Source of the DNA: Clostridiales bacterium | GTDB taxonomy: Bacteria; Bacillota; Clostridia; Lachnospirales; WQUN01 | Direction of reading: 5' to 3' | Assembly (NCBI GenBank): GCA_031271295.1 | Contig: JAISVZ010000101.1 | Span: 1-39,704 of the forward strand | DNA length: 39,704 nt | Shown here: piece after piece, positions 1 to 7,876 of the stretch | How the letters are laid out: each line of letters opens with the position of its first letter | Numbering within the stretch: the stretch's first letter is position 1 | The notes under the pieces: generated by a model | The model's database searches: none | The model's input: only the letters and a program-made list of their open reading frames with translations | Told to the model about the DNA's origin: nothing | Translations under genes and position numbers: made by a program

Positions 1-109
1 ACCAAGGCTGAGAGCAATATTTGGTTTCGCGATGTTGAAAAACCGTTCCTTAAATATTGTTTTGATATCTCACGTGCGTTTTGATGCCAAAATCACCAAC
101 TATTTTTAT

Positions 110-160
110 CTACACCCCCTGCAACCCCTATAGAACAGCCACACAAAGCGCGGGTAAAGA
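110..160. repeat. End fragment of the dispersed composite repeat
   Basis: A stretch with a TGCAACCC block, an AGC/ACA segment and a CGCGGGTAAAG block matches, in the same order and orientation, the right end of the composite repeat at 27099-27139. It suggests that another copy of that repeat ends here, just downstream of the XRE gene. The match is short and degenerate. The rest of 1-167 shows no gene or clear site. Confidence 0.5.
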
Positions 161-167
161 CGCCGAC

Positions 168-1874
168 TTATTGTTTCAAATAATCTTCCGCCGCCTTTAC
201 AATAGCACGCTCCGTTTCAAGCGCGTATTCAAGCAGTTCTATTTCTTCGCTTCGCCACTGCTTGCCGCCATTCGGCGCCTTATCCCACTTATCAATCCAT
301 TTTTGATAAAACGCGCCGGTTTTTTCGCTTATACTCCCGTACATTTGCGAAATTTCCAATAAACCGCGCTCCCCAAGGTATACCGTAGCGCAGCGGCGCT
401 CGTCTATTAAGCTGCGAAGGGTGCATTCGTTTACGCTTGCGCGGCGGTAAAAGCCGTCGCGGTTTTGCTCCAAATCCCACAGCGAGTTATTACTCAGCCC
501 CTCTATCCATTTTTGATAAGCCTCTTCCCCCTGCCAATATCCGCGCTCACATGTGGCGCGGAACGAATCTACGAGCGTTTGAAGTGAAACGCGAAGAATT
601 TCATCCTCCGTAGGTCTTTCGTTTTTCTTCCCGAAGTGAACCAACATAAAAGGCCAAAATTCTGTTTCAAGATATTCGCCGCCGCCGCCATCCTTTACCT
701 TGCCGTCTTCGTCAAGTAAATCCCCGTCAAAGTATGTACGGCAATAGAGCGTTTTTCCGTAATTTTCGTACCCGGTTATAACGCCCCACTCCGCGGCTGT
801 GCGTAAATTTATCGCAACAACCGGTTTACCCATTTGAATATCGCTTACAATCAGCCCTCGCTCCACGCTCCGGTCGTCTTTATTAAGCCTGTCCGCCCAA
901 ACCTGCTCGTAACCTATAGCGCGAAATAACGGATCGGAATAATCGAATGCCACAAGTGCGTCGGTTGCGCTCCAATCCCAAATTTCGGTGAAGTTCAGCC
1001 TGTAACACGCGCCGGACATCCCCATAATTTGCTCATAAGTAAAAGGTTCGCCCATAAATTTAAGCGCCGCGTATAACGAGCCGCCCCAGCAGCAATCCAT
1101 ATTCTTTCCCCATGATAACGGCATTATTCCCGGCAAAATACAAACGGAGGTATCTTTGAGAACCAATTCCGTTCTGTCCTCGGAGTATGTTAAAACCTCA
1201 TTTTCCTTGCAGCTTATTGCATGTATGCCGTTACAATTCAAATAAACGAGCGTAAGGTATTCCGGGCAATCCGTCGCGGGGCTGCTTGGGAATGTTTCGT
1301 GGTTAACGTATAAATCTTTGTAGCTAAAATAATCGTAGTGCTTCATCTTGAGCATTACATCGCGGAAGCCGTCGGTATTGCCGTACCATGCTCCTATTAC
1401 CGAAAAGTTATTTTCTTGGGTTAACCCTTTGTTTTTTGCGCCAATCACAAGCCTTTCGCCTTGCGGCGCAAAGGCATAATAAGTACCTTCCGGAGTTTGA
1501 TATTTTACCGTAAGTACGGCTATGCGTTCACTGCCGAACGCTGCGCCGATAAACTGCGGCGTAACGGCAATATCAAGACTGTCCCCGTTTACATAACGCG
1601 ATAAAATCGCCGTAACGTCGGTGCTTGACACGCCGTTTGTAAACGCGGCGCGCAGTATGAAAAGCTGCTGAGGCATCAAAATTGAATCAATAGTTACGCC
1701 AAGTGTTTCCGCAAGCTTTGGAAGCAGCGCCGTTTCGGGCAGGTTTTTTCCGTTTTCCCATTTGCTTACCGCCTGCGGCGAAACGCCGAGTATTTCCGCG
1801 AATTGTTCGCCTGTAAGCCCCTTTTCACGCCGCAGTAATGAAATTTGGTTCCCTATTTTGAAATTGTCAATCAT
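168..1874 (-). CDS. XRE-family regulator fused to DUF3395-like and BtrH/papain-like domains
   Basis: The 568-residue protein opens with an XRE/Cro helix-turn-helix at residues 5-60 (core ILGVSPQAVSKWENGK), so it should bind DNA. Residues 70-145 carry a DUF3395-like pattern (A.F.NGVSSTDVTAIL). Residues 245-420 resemble the N-terminal domain of butirosin protein BtrH, a papain/C39 fold, with a Cys-Cys pair in MDCCWGGSLYAAL and a WGVITGY strand. The usual His before that strand appears to be Glu/Trp, so peptidase or acyltransferase activity is doubtful. The start is supported by a GGGAGG site 9 nt upstream. It lies 111 bp downstream of the GH5 gene with the same orientation, so it may be the last operon gene or separately transcribed. 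The HTH call is firm; the role of the rest is unknown. Confidence 0.75.
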   Translation of the reverse strand: MIDNFKIGNQISLLRREKGLTGEQFAEILGVSPQAVSKWENGKNLPETALLPKLAETLGVTIDSILMPQQLFILRAAFTNGVSSTDVTAILSRYVNGDSLDIAVTPQFIGAAFGSERIAVLTVKYQTPEGTYYAFAPQGERLVIGAKNKGLTQENNFSVIGAWYGNTDGFRDVMLKMKHYDYFSYKDLYVNHETFPSSPATDCPEYLTLVYLNCNGIHAISCKENEVLTYSEDRTELVLKDTSVCILPGIMPLSWGKNMDCCWGGSLYAALKFMGEPFTYEQIMGMSGACYRLNFTEIWDWSATDALVAFDYSDPLFRAIGYEQVWADRLNKDDRSVERGLIVSDIQMGKPVVAINLRTAAEWGVITGYENYGKTLYCRTYFDGDLLDEDGKVKDGGGGEYLETEFWPFMLVHFGKKNERPTEDEILRVSLQTLVDSFRATCERGYWQGEEAYQKWIEGLSNNSLWDLEQNRDGFYRRASVNECTLRSLIDERRCATVYLGERGLLEISQMYGSISEKTGAFYQKWIDKWDKAPNGGKQWRSEEIELLEYALETERAIVKAAEDYLKQ

Positions 1875-1985
1875 GGTTTTTACCTCCCGGTTTTTGATTG
1901 GTTAGAGTTTAGCAAAAGACGCTTTACAATTCCATACATCAGGCGTTAAAGATGATTTGCTTTTTATCAACCTCAGGTTGAGCGG

Positions 1986-3554
1986 TTAAACCTTCGCGTT
2001 TCGAATATAAACATTATCCAAAGCAATTGTCCCGCACTCGCAGAGTAATTTTACGCTGTGCTTTCCCGGCGTTAATAACAACGAAGAAGTTTTAAGTTCG
2101 CAGTTTCCGTCAACTTCAAAGGCTTGCGTACTGCCGCCGCATTCAACCCGTAGCCGTCCCTTTTTTAATGTGTCAACGGATATAAAATACATGCCTTGGG
2201 ATTCGGCGTTAAAATTGTAACTAACCCAATCCGTTTCATTTAAAATTACAACCAAGTTTTCTTCATCTTTCTGCGCTTCGCCTCCGTAGCGGTTGTAATC
2301 GGGTATAACGTTATTTCCGTTTGAAAACTGAATGTTAACCGGAGTATCCATTCTTAAAATTGCTCCCGCCGGGCGCTCTCCCGAAACACCGAAATCGTCA
2401 AAAAATTCGCAGGGTATATTTAATTCCGGCACGCGTTTTACAGCTCGTATAACATCCATATTTATTTGGCATTGTCCTATGGCGTGAAGAAAACTGTTAA
2501 ACACCGCTATAGCTTCTTTTTCGGTGAGGCTTTCGCCTCCCTCAAGGAAATTTATTAACCTGTCCCATCCATCCGGAACGGGGAAAGTTATTGGCGAATT
2601 GGTATTATCCATTTTTTTATAAGACCAAAACGACCACGAAATATTTAGTTTCTCGTAAAGCGGGAATACGGCGGTATACCAGTTAGTATTGTTTTCCCCT
2701 CCCTCACCCATAAATAATGGCAAGCTTAATTCGCTGCGTGCCTGAAAAAAATGTTTTAAGCTTTCTTCATCCGGCGGGCTCCAGTATTTATGGAATTGCA
2801 GCAATAAATTCGCTTCGCCCTGCGGCGGCTGCCAATTTTTAAATATTGAAAAATCCGTAGCCCAATGTGCTCCTTCCAGGATAATAATGTGGTTTTTATC
2901 CTCCAAACGTATTGCTTCAATTAACTTTTCGTATAGCGGTATCAGCATATCGTTATATTTGTTATGCCATTCCGGTAAGGGCTCGTTTAATAAATCATAC
3001 CCCGCAACAGCCGCTTCGTGCGCGTAGCGCTTGGCAAGCTTGCGCCAAAGCTCTGTTAGTTCCTTTTGGTTTTGAGGCTGAGTAAAAAGTTCCGGTAAAT
3101 CGTTTTCACTGTCATCAATATTTTGCCCCGTCTGCCCGCCCGGAGCGCCGTGCATGTCCAATATAACGTAGATTCCTTGATTTTTGCACCATTTAACGCA
3201 ATTATCAATTAAGCGCACCGTATCCTCACAAAATATCACCTCTTCATTTTCATATTTATACAAATGCCTTGAATTTATGGGCAAACGGACGCAATTAAAG
3301 CCCTGCCCGGCAATAAAGCGGATATCCTCCTCGGTTATATAGCTTTCGTAATAGCTCTTCCAAAACCGCTCGGCATATGTATTCCCGCATAAATCCGAAA
3401 TCATTTTTTCCATACGCCGCGGTCGGTCGCAAGATTTGTACAGTTTCCACATATAACCTTCCGGGAGAAGCCAGCCTCCCAAACCGAAGCCGCGAAGCAA
3501 TATCGGCTCATCGCCGCAATATAATTTTTTATCGTAAACTCTGATAAATTCCAT
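1986..3554 (-). CDS. Intracellular GH5 (cellulase-family) glycoside hydrolase with C-terminal CBM6/35-like domain
   Basis: The 522-residue protein has a GH5 (clan A) TIM barrel at about residues 15-345. The proposed acid/base Glu is in LLNEPLPEW and the nucleophile Glu in FMGEGGENN, and the barrel motif YVILDMHGAPGG is present. Residues 390-520 form a beta-rich tail resembling a CBM6/CBM35 sandwich (ends in IALDNVYIRN). There is no signal peptide or membrane segment, so it should hydrolyse imported oligosaccharides in the cytosol rather than polymer outside. The gene starts 3 bp after the stop of the permease gene, and its AAAGGATG site lies inside that gene's end, which implies translational coupling. 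The exact substrate (beta-glucan, mannan or other) cannot be read from the sequence. Confidence 0.8.
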   Translation of the reverse strand: MEFIRVYDKKLYCGDEPILLRGFGLGGWLLPEGYMWKLYKSCDRPRRMEKMISDLCGNTYAERFWKSYYESYITEEDIRFIAGQGFNCVRLPINSRHLYKYENEEVIFCEDTVRLIDNCVKWCKNQGIYVILDMHGAPGGQTGQNIDDSENDLPELFTQPQNQKELTELWRKLAKRYAHEAAVAGYDLLNEPLPEWHNKYNDMLIPLYEKLIEAIRLEDKNHIIILEGAHWATDFSIFKNWQPPQGEANLLLQFHKYWSPPDEESLKHFFQARSELSLPLFMGEGGENNTNWYTAVFPLYEKLNISWSFWSYKKMDNTNSPITFPVPDGWDRLINFLEGGESLTEKEAIAVFNSFLHAIGQCQINMDVIRAVKRVPELNIPCEFFDDFGVSGERPAGAILRMDTPVNIQFSNGNNVIPDYNRYGGEAQKDEENLVVILNETDWVSYNFNAESQGMYFISVDTLKKGRLRVECGGSTQAFEVDGNCELKTSSLLLTPGKHSVKLLCECGTIALDNVYIRNAKV

Positions 3555-3557
3555 ATT

Positions 3558-4388
3558 TCATCCTTTCACTGCCCCATCGGCAATTCCTTTAATAATGTGC
3601 TTTTGAAAAACCGCGTAAAATACAATAACAGGTAAAGCCGCAAGAATAAGCGCGCTTAAAATAGCCGTCCAATCGCTGCTGTACTGCCCGAACAAGGTGT
3701 TGGTGGAAAGCAGTAACGTATACTTTTTATTGTCCGAAAGTACGATAAGAGGCAATAAAAAGTCGTTCCAAACCCATAGGATGTTTGTTATGCATATTGT
3801 TGCGGTAATTGGACGCAAAAGCGGAAATACAATTAAAAAAAATATTTGCAGCGGGCGGCAGCCGTCAATTGAAGCCGCTTCTTCCAATTCAAGGGGAATA
3901 CCCTTAACGAAACCGTGATACAAAAACAGCGCCATACTAACCCCAAGCCCCGAATATACAAAAGATAAACCCAATAACGAGTTTTCAATGCGAAAGCCCA
4001 AAATCACCTTATACAGCGGAATCATAATTGAGCTGAAAGGAATAAGCATTGAAAAAACAAACATTGAGTACAAAAAATTAGAAAGTTTGGTTTTGGTACG
4101 GCACAATTTCCACCCGGCTACCCCGGAAAACAACACCATTATAAACACTGAAATCCCTGCCGTAAAGACGGTGTTTCCCAAAGTGCTTAAATAGTTCATT
4201 TTCTCCAGCGTTCTTATGTAGTTTTCAAAATGAAGCTGTTTCGGTAGCGAAACTACATTGCCCAAAAGCTCGCCGTTGGTTTTAAACGAATTCGAAAGCG
4301 CTAAAAGCAACGGGAACAACGTATAAATACCCGCCAAAATTAAAAATGTGTTTATAATGATTAAATATGTTCTTTTTCCCGTTTTCAT
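3558..4388 (-). CDS. Sugar ABC transporter permease, MalG/UgpE type
   Basis: The 276-residue polytopic membrane protein has about six hydrophobic segments and the EAA loop characteristic of binding-protein-dependent importers (ELEEAASIDGCRPLQIFFLIVFP, residues about 165-187), which contacts the ABC ATPase. It is the second permease of a carbohydrate CUT1 importer. Its start overlaps the stop of the partner permease by 1 nt (TAATG), so the two are translationally coupled. No ATPase gene is present in the window. CUT1 systems of this kind in Firmicutes often share an MsmX-like ATPase encoded elsewhere, so that is the likely arrangement here. Confidence 0.9.
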   Translation of the reverse strand: MKTGKRTYLIIINTFLILAGIYTLFPLLLALSNSFKTNGELLGNVVSLPKQLHFENYIRTLEKMNYLSTLGNTVFTAGISVFIMVLFSGVAGWKLCRTKTKLSNFLYSMFVFSMLIPFSSIMIPLYKVILGFRIENSLLGLSFVYSGLGVSMALFLYHGFVKGIPLELEEAASIDGCRPLQIFFLIVFPLLRPITATICITNILWVWNDFLLPLIVLSDNKKYTLLLSTNTLFGQYSSDWTAILSALILAALPVIVFYAVFQKHIIKGIADGAVKG

Positions 4389-5272
4389 TATTCGTCACCC
4401 CTTTTGCGCATTACTCGAAGCTGCACGGCGGTAATAATAAGGATAATAATAAATAAAACAGTCGATTTTGCGGTTGCGTAGCCATAGCGAATATTTCCCT
4501 TAAACGCTTCCTCATAAATATTCATCGCAACAGATTGCGTCGCCCTGCCCGGCCCGCCGCCTGTTAGTGAATATACAACATCAAAAACCTGAAACGCGGA
4601 GTTTAGTGTCCAAAAAAGGCAAATTGACAAAGCCGGCAGAATAGACGGGAATGTTACATTCCAAAAGGATTGCCACGCGTTTGCGCCGTCCAGTGATGAA
4701 GCTTCCTTCAATGCCGCCGGTACGCCTTGCAAAGCCGCAAGATAAATAATCATCAAATAACCAACCGCGCCCCATGCCGCCACTATTATAATTGAGATAA
4801 AGGCGTAGCGGGTATCCCCAACCCACGACTGGTCAAGGAAACTCCATCCCCAATTATCCGCCATATAATAAAGAACCTTATGGAATATAAAACGCCACAT
4901 ATAACCGCCTATTACCATGCTAATCATGTTGGGCATGTAATAAACGGTGCGGTATAACCCCTTAAAGCGCGGAAGAGATTCAATTGCAACCGCAATTCCA
5001 AGCGCGGTTATGTTGGCGATAACAAGCATTACGGCAACATATTTACATGTAAATACTACCGACTGCCAAAAGTAGCTGTCCGAAACCAAGTCAATAAAAT
5101 TTGTAAGCCCTATAAAGTTATAGGTTTTATTTATGCCATTCCAGTTTGTCATTGAGTAAAATAACCCCGAAGCAGCCGGAAACATTTTAAAGGCAATGTA
5201 GACAAAAAGCGCGGGGAAAACATAGATTAGTAAATTTAAATTTTCGTATTTCTTGCTGCGCAATGTAAGCAC
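4388..5272 (-). CDS. Sugar ABC transporter permease, MalF/UgpA type
   Basis: The 294-residue polytopic membrane protein has about six membrane segments and an EAA loop (ALKEASSLDGANAWQSFW) near residues 190-207. It also has the TGGGPGRAT motif near the C-terminus that is typical of CUT1 permeases. It pairs with the permease immediately downstream and with the lipoprotein encoded upstream. A GGAGGTG ribosome-binding site lies just before the ATG. The gene follows the binding-protein gene after 91 bp that contain a stem-loop, a common way to keep permease levels below those of the binding protein. The transported sugar is not shown by the sequence; the malQ and GH5 neighbours suggest a glucan oligosaccharide. 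Confidence 0.9.
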   Translation of the reverse strand: MLTLRSKKYENLNLLIYVFPALFVYIAFKMFPAASGLFYSMTNWNGINKTYNFIGLTNFIDLVSDSYFWQSVVFTCKYVAVMLVIANITALGIAVAIESLPRFKGLYRTVYYMPNMISMVIGGYMWRFIFHKVLYYMADNWGWSFLDQSWVGDTRYAFISIIIVAAWGAVGYLMIIYLAALQGVPAALKEASSLDGANAWQSFWNVTFPSILPALSICLFWTLNSAFQVFDVVYSLTGGGPGRATQSVAMNIYEEAFKGNIRYGYATAKSTVLFIIILIITAVQLRVMRKRGDE

Positions 5273-5290
5273 CTCCCGATTGCTTGAATA

Positions 5291-5323
5291 AAAATAGGGG
5301 CAGCATTAAGGCTCCCCCTATTT
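5291..5323 (-). promoter_or_regulatory. Intercistronic stem-loop between binding protein and permease
   Basis: Read on the minus strand, arms AAATAGGGG and CCCCTATTT close a hairpin with a further AGC/GCT helix inside. It is followed by a T-rich run. It lies 40 bp after the binding-protein stop and 18 bp before the permease start. It could act as a leaky terminator or as an mRNA stabiliser that favours the binding protein. The neighbouring bases 5323-5360 hold short repeats of GATTCATTC. Confidence 0.6.
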
Positions 5324-5363
5324 GATTCATTCGATTCATTCAATTTACTCGATTCATTCCCGA

Positions 5364-6692
5364 TTATTGCGACAGTTTATTGGCGTCTTGAAAAACCTTG
5401 TTTAAGCGTTCAATTATTTCGTCCGGCGTAACAGAGCCTACATATAATTCCTGCATTAATTTGCCCTGTTCATCCGTTACCGACGACGGAAGAATTAAAT
5501 CTTGATACGCGCGCCCGTCTTCAACATATTTGTAAGCGTCCGCAACCCAGCTTGATACCTCATATTTATGCGAAGTTGCAAGAGGGTTAAACCCGCAGGA
5601 TTGAAAAAGCGCCGCAGAATCATTATCGTCTAATACGTAGTTGGCAAACTTTAAAGCTAAATCTTTTTCGGTGCTGTTAGGATAAACACCAAGAACCGTA
5701 GAAGTTGATAAATTAACCAACGTGCAGTTAGGATTGTTGTTTACCGGCAGCGGCAGTACGCCAAGCTGCATTTCGGGGTTTGTTGTCATAATAGTATTCG
5801 ATGCCCAGGTGCCCTGCACAAACATTGCCGCCGCGCCGTTGGCGAATTCCGCAGCACCAACTTCCGCTCCCTGCTCCATTGCCCTTGAAGTGCCGTTTTC
5901 CATAATTAAATTGATAACTTCAAAAATATCGCGCATTTCTTCGTAGGAAGCTTCACCTTTGTACATACGCGTAAGCCAGTCCGGTACGTCTCCTGTTACC
6001 TTGCCGCCTAAGGTTAGCGCCGTCATAAGTTGAGGTACCCATTGTTCCTGGTATGCCAGCATAAACGGAGTATATCCCTTATCTTTAAGCTTTGCGCAAA
6101 CCTCTTTAAGTTCATCCAGCGTGTTTGGAGGCGTAACGCCCGCGTCCGCGAACATTGCCTTATTATATAATACTGCCCAAGCTTGGCTTTCAATTGGAAC
6201 TGCCATAAGGTTGCCGTCAACGGTTACGGTATTTTTTACGTTTTCAAAAATTTTTCCCGCAAGCGCCTCGCCGGATAAGTTTGTTAAATTACCCGCCTCG
6301 GTGTATACTCCTATATTATTGGAATGAATAGTATACAAATCCGGCGCGTCCGAGCCTGTCATACGGGCTTGCAAAATGCTGTCGTACATATCGGAGCTTG
6401 GCATTTCCAAGTTGATTTTAAGCTCGATTTTATCTTCCGCAAGAACCTTTGCCTCAAACTGACGGCAGTATGTTTCCCATTGCTCCATAAACGAAGAGAA
6501 GCTCATCATTATGGTTAGTTCCGCGCTGCGAACCGGCGCTTCGTTACTCGGCGCCGACACATCTGTATTCGCCGACGCGGGCGTGTTGGAAGTTGGCGCG
6601 GGCGCACCCGAACCGGAAGTGCCGCAAGCTGCTAATGTAAAAGCAAGACATGCGCTTATCAGCAAACATAAAACTTTTTTCATTTTTTTCAT
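5364..6692 (-). CDS. Family-1 sugar-binding lipoprotein of the ABC importer
   Basis: The 442-residue protein has a lipoprotein signal: a basic start (MKKMKK), a hydrophobic stretch and lipobox LAAC with Cys23 as the lipid-anchored residue. A Ser/Thr/Pro/Ala-rich linker (residues 24-55) follows, then a family-1 extracellular solute-binding fold. Typical elements include AVPIESQAWAVLYNKAMFADAG and the FANGAAAMFVQGTWA segment. It captures an oligosaccharide outside the membrane and hands it to the two permeases downstream. A strong CTTAGGAGG site precedes the start by 7 nt. The 86 bp upstream contain a TTGACA overlapping the end of the regulator gene and two TATAAT-like boxes at unsuitable spacings, so a private promoter is possible but not clear. 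Confidence 0.92.
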   Translation of the reverse strand: MKKMKKVLCLLISACLAFTLAACGTSGSGAPAPTSNTPASANTDVSAPSNEAPVRSAELTIMMSFSSFMEQWETYCRQFEAKVLAEDKIELKINLEMPSSDMYDSILQARMTGSDAPDLYTIHSNNIGVYTEAGNLTNLSGEALAGKIFENVKNTVTVDGNLMAVPIESQAWAVLYNKAMFADAGVTPPNTLDELKEVCAKLKDKGYTPFMLAYQEQWVPQLMTALTLGGKVTGDVPDWLTRMYKGEASYEEMRDIFEVINLIMENGTSRAMEQGAEVGAAEFANGAAAMFVQGTWASNTIMTTNPEMQLGVLPLPVNNNPNCTLVNLSTSTVLGVYPNSTEKDLALKFANYVLDDNDSAALFQSCGFNPLATSHKYEVSSWVADAYKYVEDGRAYQDLILPSSVTDEQGKLMQELYVGSVTPDEIIERLNKVFQDANKLSQ

Positions 6693-6778
6693 TAAAAAAA
6701 CCTCCTAAGTAAAATTGTAATTAATTATATACTCAGGAGGATTATAAAAGCATTGTTTTATTTTAGTTCATTTTTTTG

Positions 6779-7876
6779 TCAATCTTTATCCTTTTGCATA
6801 TAACCCGGCGTAACGCCGAAATATTTTTTAAAGGCTTTGTGAAAATGCACTTGATCCGCGTAACCGGTTAGCTGCGCAATATCCTTAATAGGCACTTTTT
6901 TTACGGTAAGCAGTTCCTTTGCCTTCTCCATCCTAAGCTTAAGAACATATTCGGAAAAACTTAATCCGTTTAACTGCTTAAATATTTTGCTCAGGTATTC
7001 TTTGCTTATAAAAAATTTTTCCGCCGTCTCATCCAGTGTTATCCCGTTACAATAATTTGCGTTAATGTATTGCTGAATTAATGAAATATCCACTTTGCTT
7101 TTTTTACGCGCCAGCTTTTCTATATTGGTTTTTGCGCTCAAATATAAGGATTTTATGTGCTTTAACATATCGGCGAATGAAAACCCCGTACTGAAAACAA
7201 ACATGCCCTCATTATTTGGGAAAATATCTTCTATTGTATTTCCGCTTTCAAATATATATCTTTGCAATCCGTTATGCAGGTCATAATAAATGCAAATTGC
7301 CAAGCTTTTAGAGAATGACGAATCCTGCTTCGTACATAAAAAATCCGTAATTTGGGCAAAGCTTTGCTCAAGTACATTTTGATTGTTTGAGTATAACCCT
7401 TCATAAACCGAATCCCGAAGTTTATAATATTCGCCAAGCCATTGTACGTTTATAAACCCCTGTAAATCAAGCTGACGGATATTTGCCTCATCATTATGAA
7501 GCTTTATTTCATCTACGCATTTTTGTAACTGCTCATTTAATTCTTCCTTTTTAATAGGTTTTAACAGATAGTCTACAGCTTGTAATTTCATCGCCCTGCG
7601 TATAAAATCAAAATCGTCGTAGCCGCTAACAAAAATTACTTTTGCGCCATTTCCGCGTTCACGCAAAATTTTTATAAGCTCAAGCCCGTTTATATAAGGC
7701 ATTTTTACATCGGTTATTATAATATCCGGGCATAGGCGTATTATTAACTCCAAGCCGTATTCTCCGTCCGAAGCCTCCGCAATTATTTCTATGCCAAGTT
7801 CGTTCCAGTTGCCAAGTTTTTTAAGCGCCGTTCTTGTCCAAATTTCATCATCTACGAGTATAGCCGAATACTTCAA
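6779..7876 (-). CDS. AraC-type response regulator (YesN family)
   Basis: The 365-residue protein has a receiver domain at residues 1-125 with the acidic pair Asp9/Asp10, phospho-acceptor Asp56 (ITDVKMP) and Lys in YLLKPI. A linker follows, and residues 262-362 form an AraC/XylS double helix-turn-helix ending in the signature FHKAFKKYFGVTPG. It is the partner of the YesM-type kinase encoded immediately upstream and probably activates the sugar importer genes. The start codon is TTG, directly abutting the TAA of the kinase gene. A GGAGGGGAG site within the kinase's last codons supports it. Translation is therefore coupled to that of the kinase. Confidence 0.92.
   Translation of the reverse strand: MKYSAILVDDEIWTRTALKKLGNWNELGIEIIAEASDGEYGLELIIRLCPDIIITDVKMPYINGLELIKILRERGNGAKVIFVSGYDDFDFIRRAMKLQAVDYLLKPIKKEELNEQLQKCVDEIKLHNDEANIRQLDLQGFINVQWLGEYYKLRDSVYEGLYSNNQNVLEQSFAQITDFLCTKQDSSFSKSLAICIYYDLHNGLQRYIFESGNTIEDIFPNNEGMFVFSTGFSFADMLKHIKSLYLSAKTNIEKLARKKSKVDISLIQQYINANYCNGITLDETAEKFFISKEYLSKIFKQLNGLSFSEYVLKLRMEKAKELLTVKKVPIKDIAQLTGYADQVHFHKAFKKYFGVTPGYMQKDKD

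Noticed and set aside
1966-1980. Palindrome CAACCTCAGGTTG upstream of the XRE gene as its operator
   Set aside because: Six-base arms with a single spacer base close to the GH5 stop; suggestive, but no promoter with good boxes could be placed beside it.
6693-6783. Promoter for the binding-protein gene from TTGACA at the end of the regulator gene
   Set aside because: The TATAAT boxes present lie about 30 bp or more from TTGACA, and the -35 matches at correct spacing are poor, so it was not listed as a feature.
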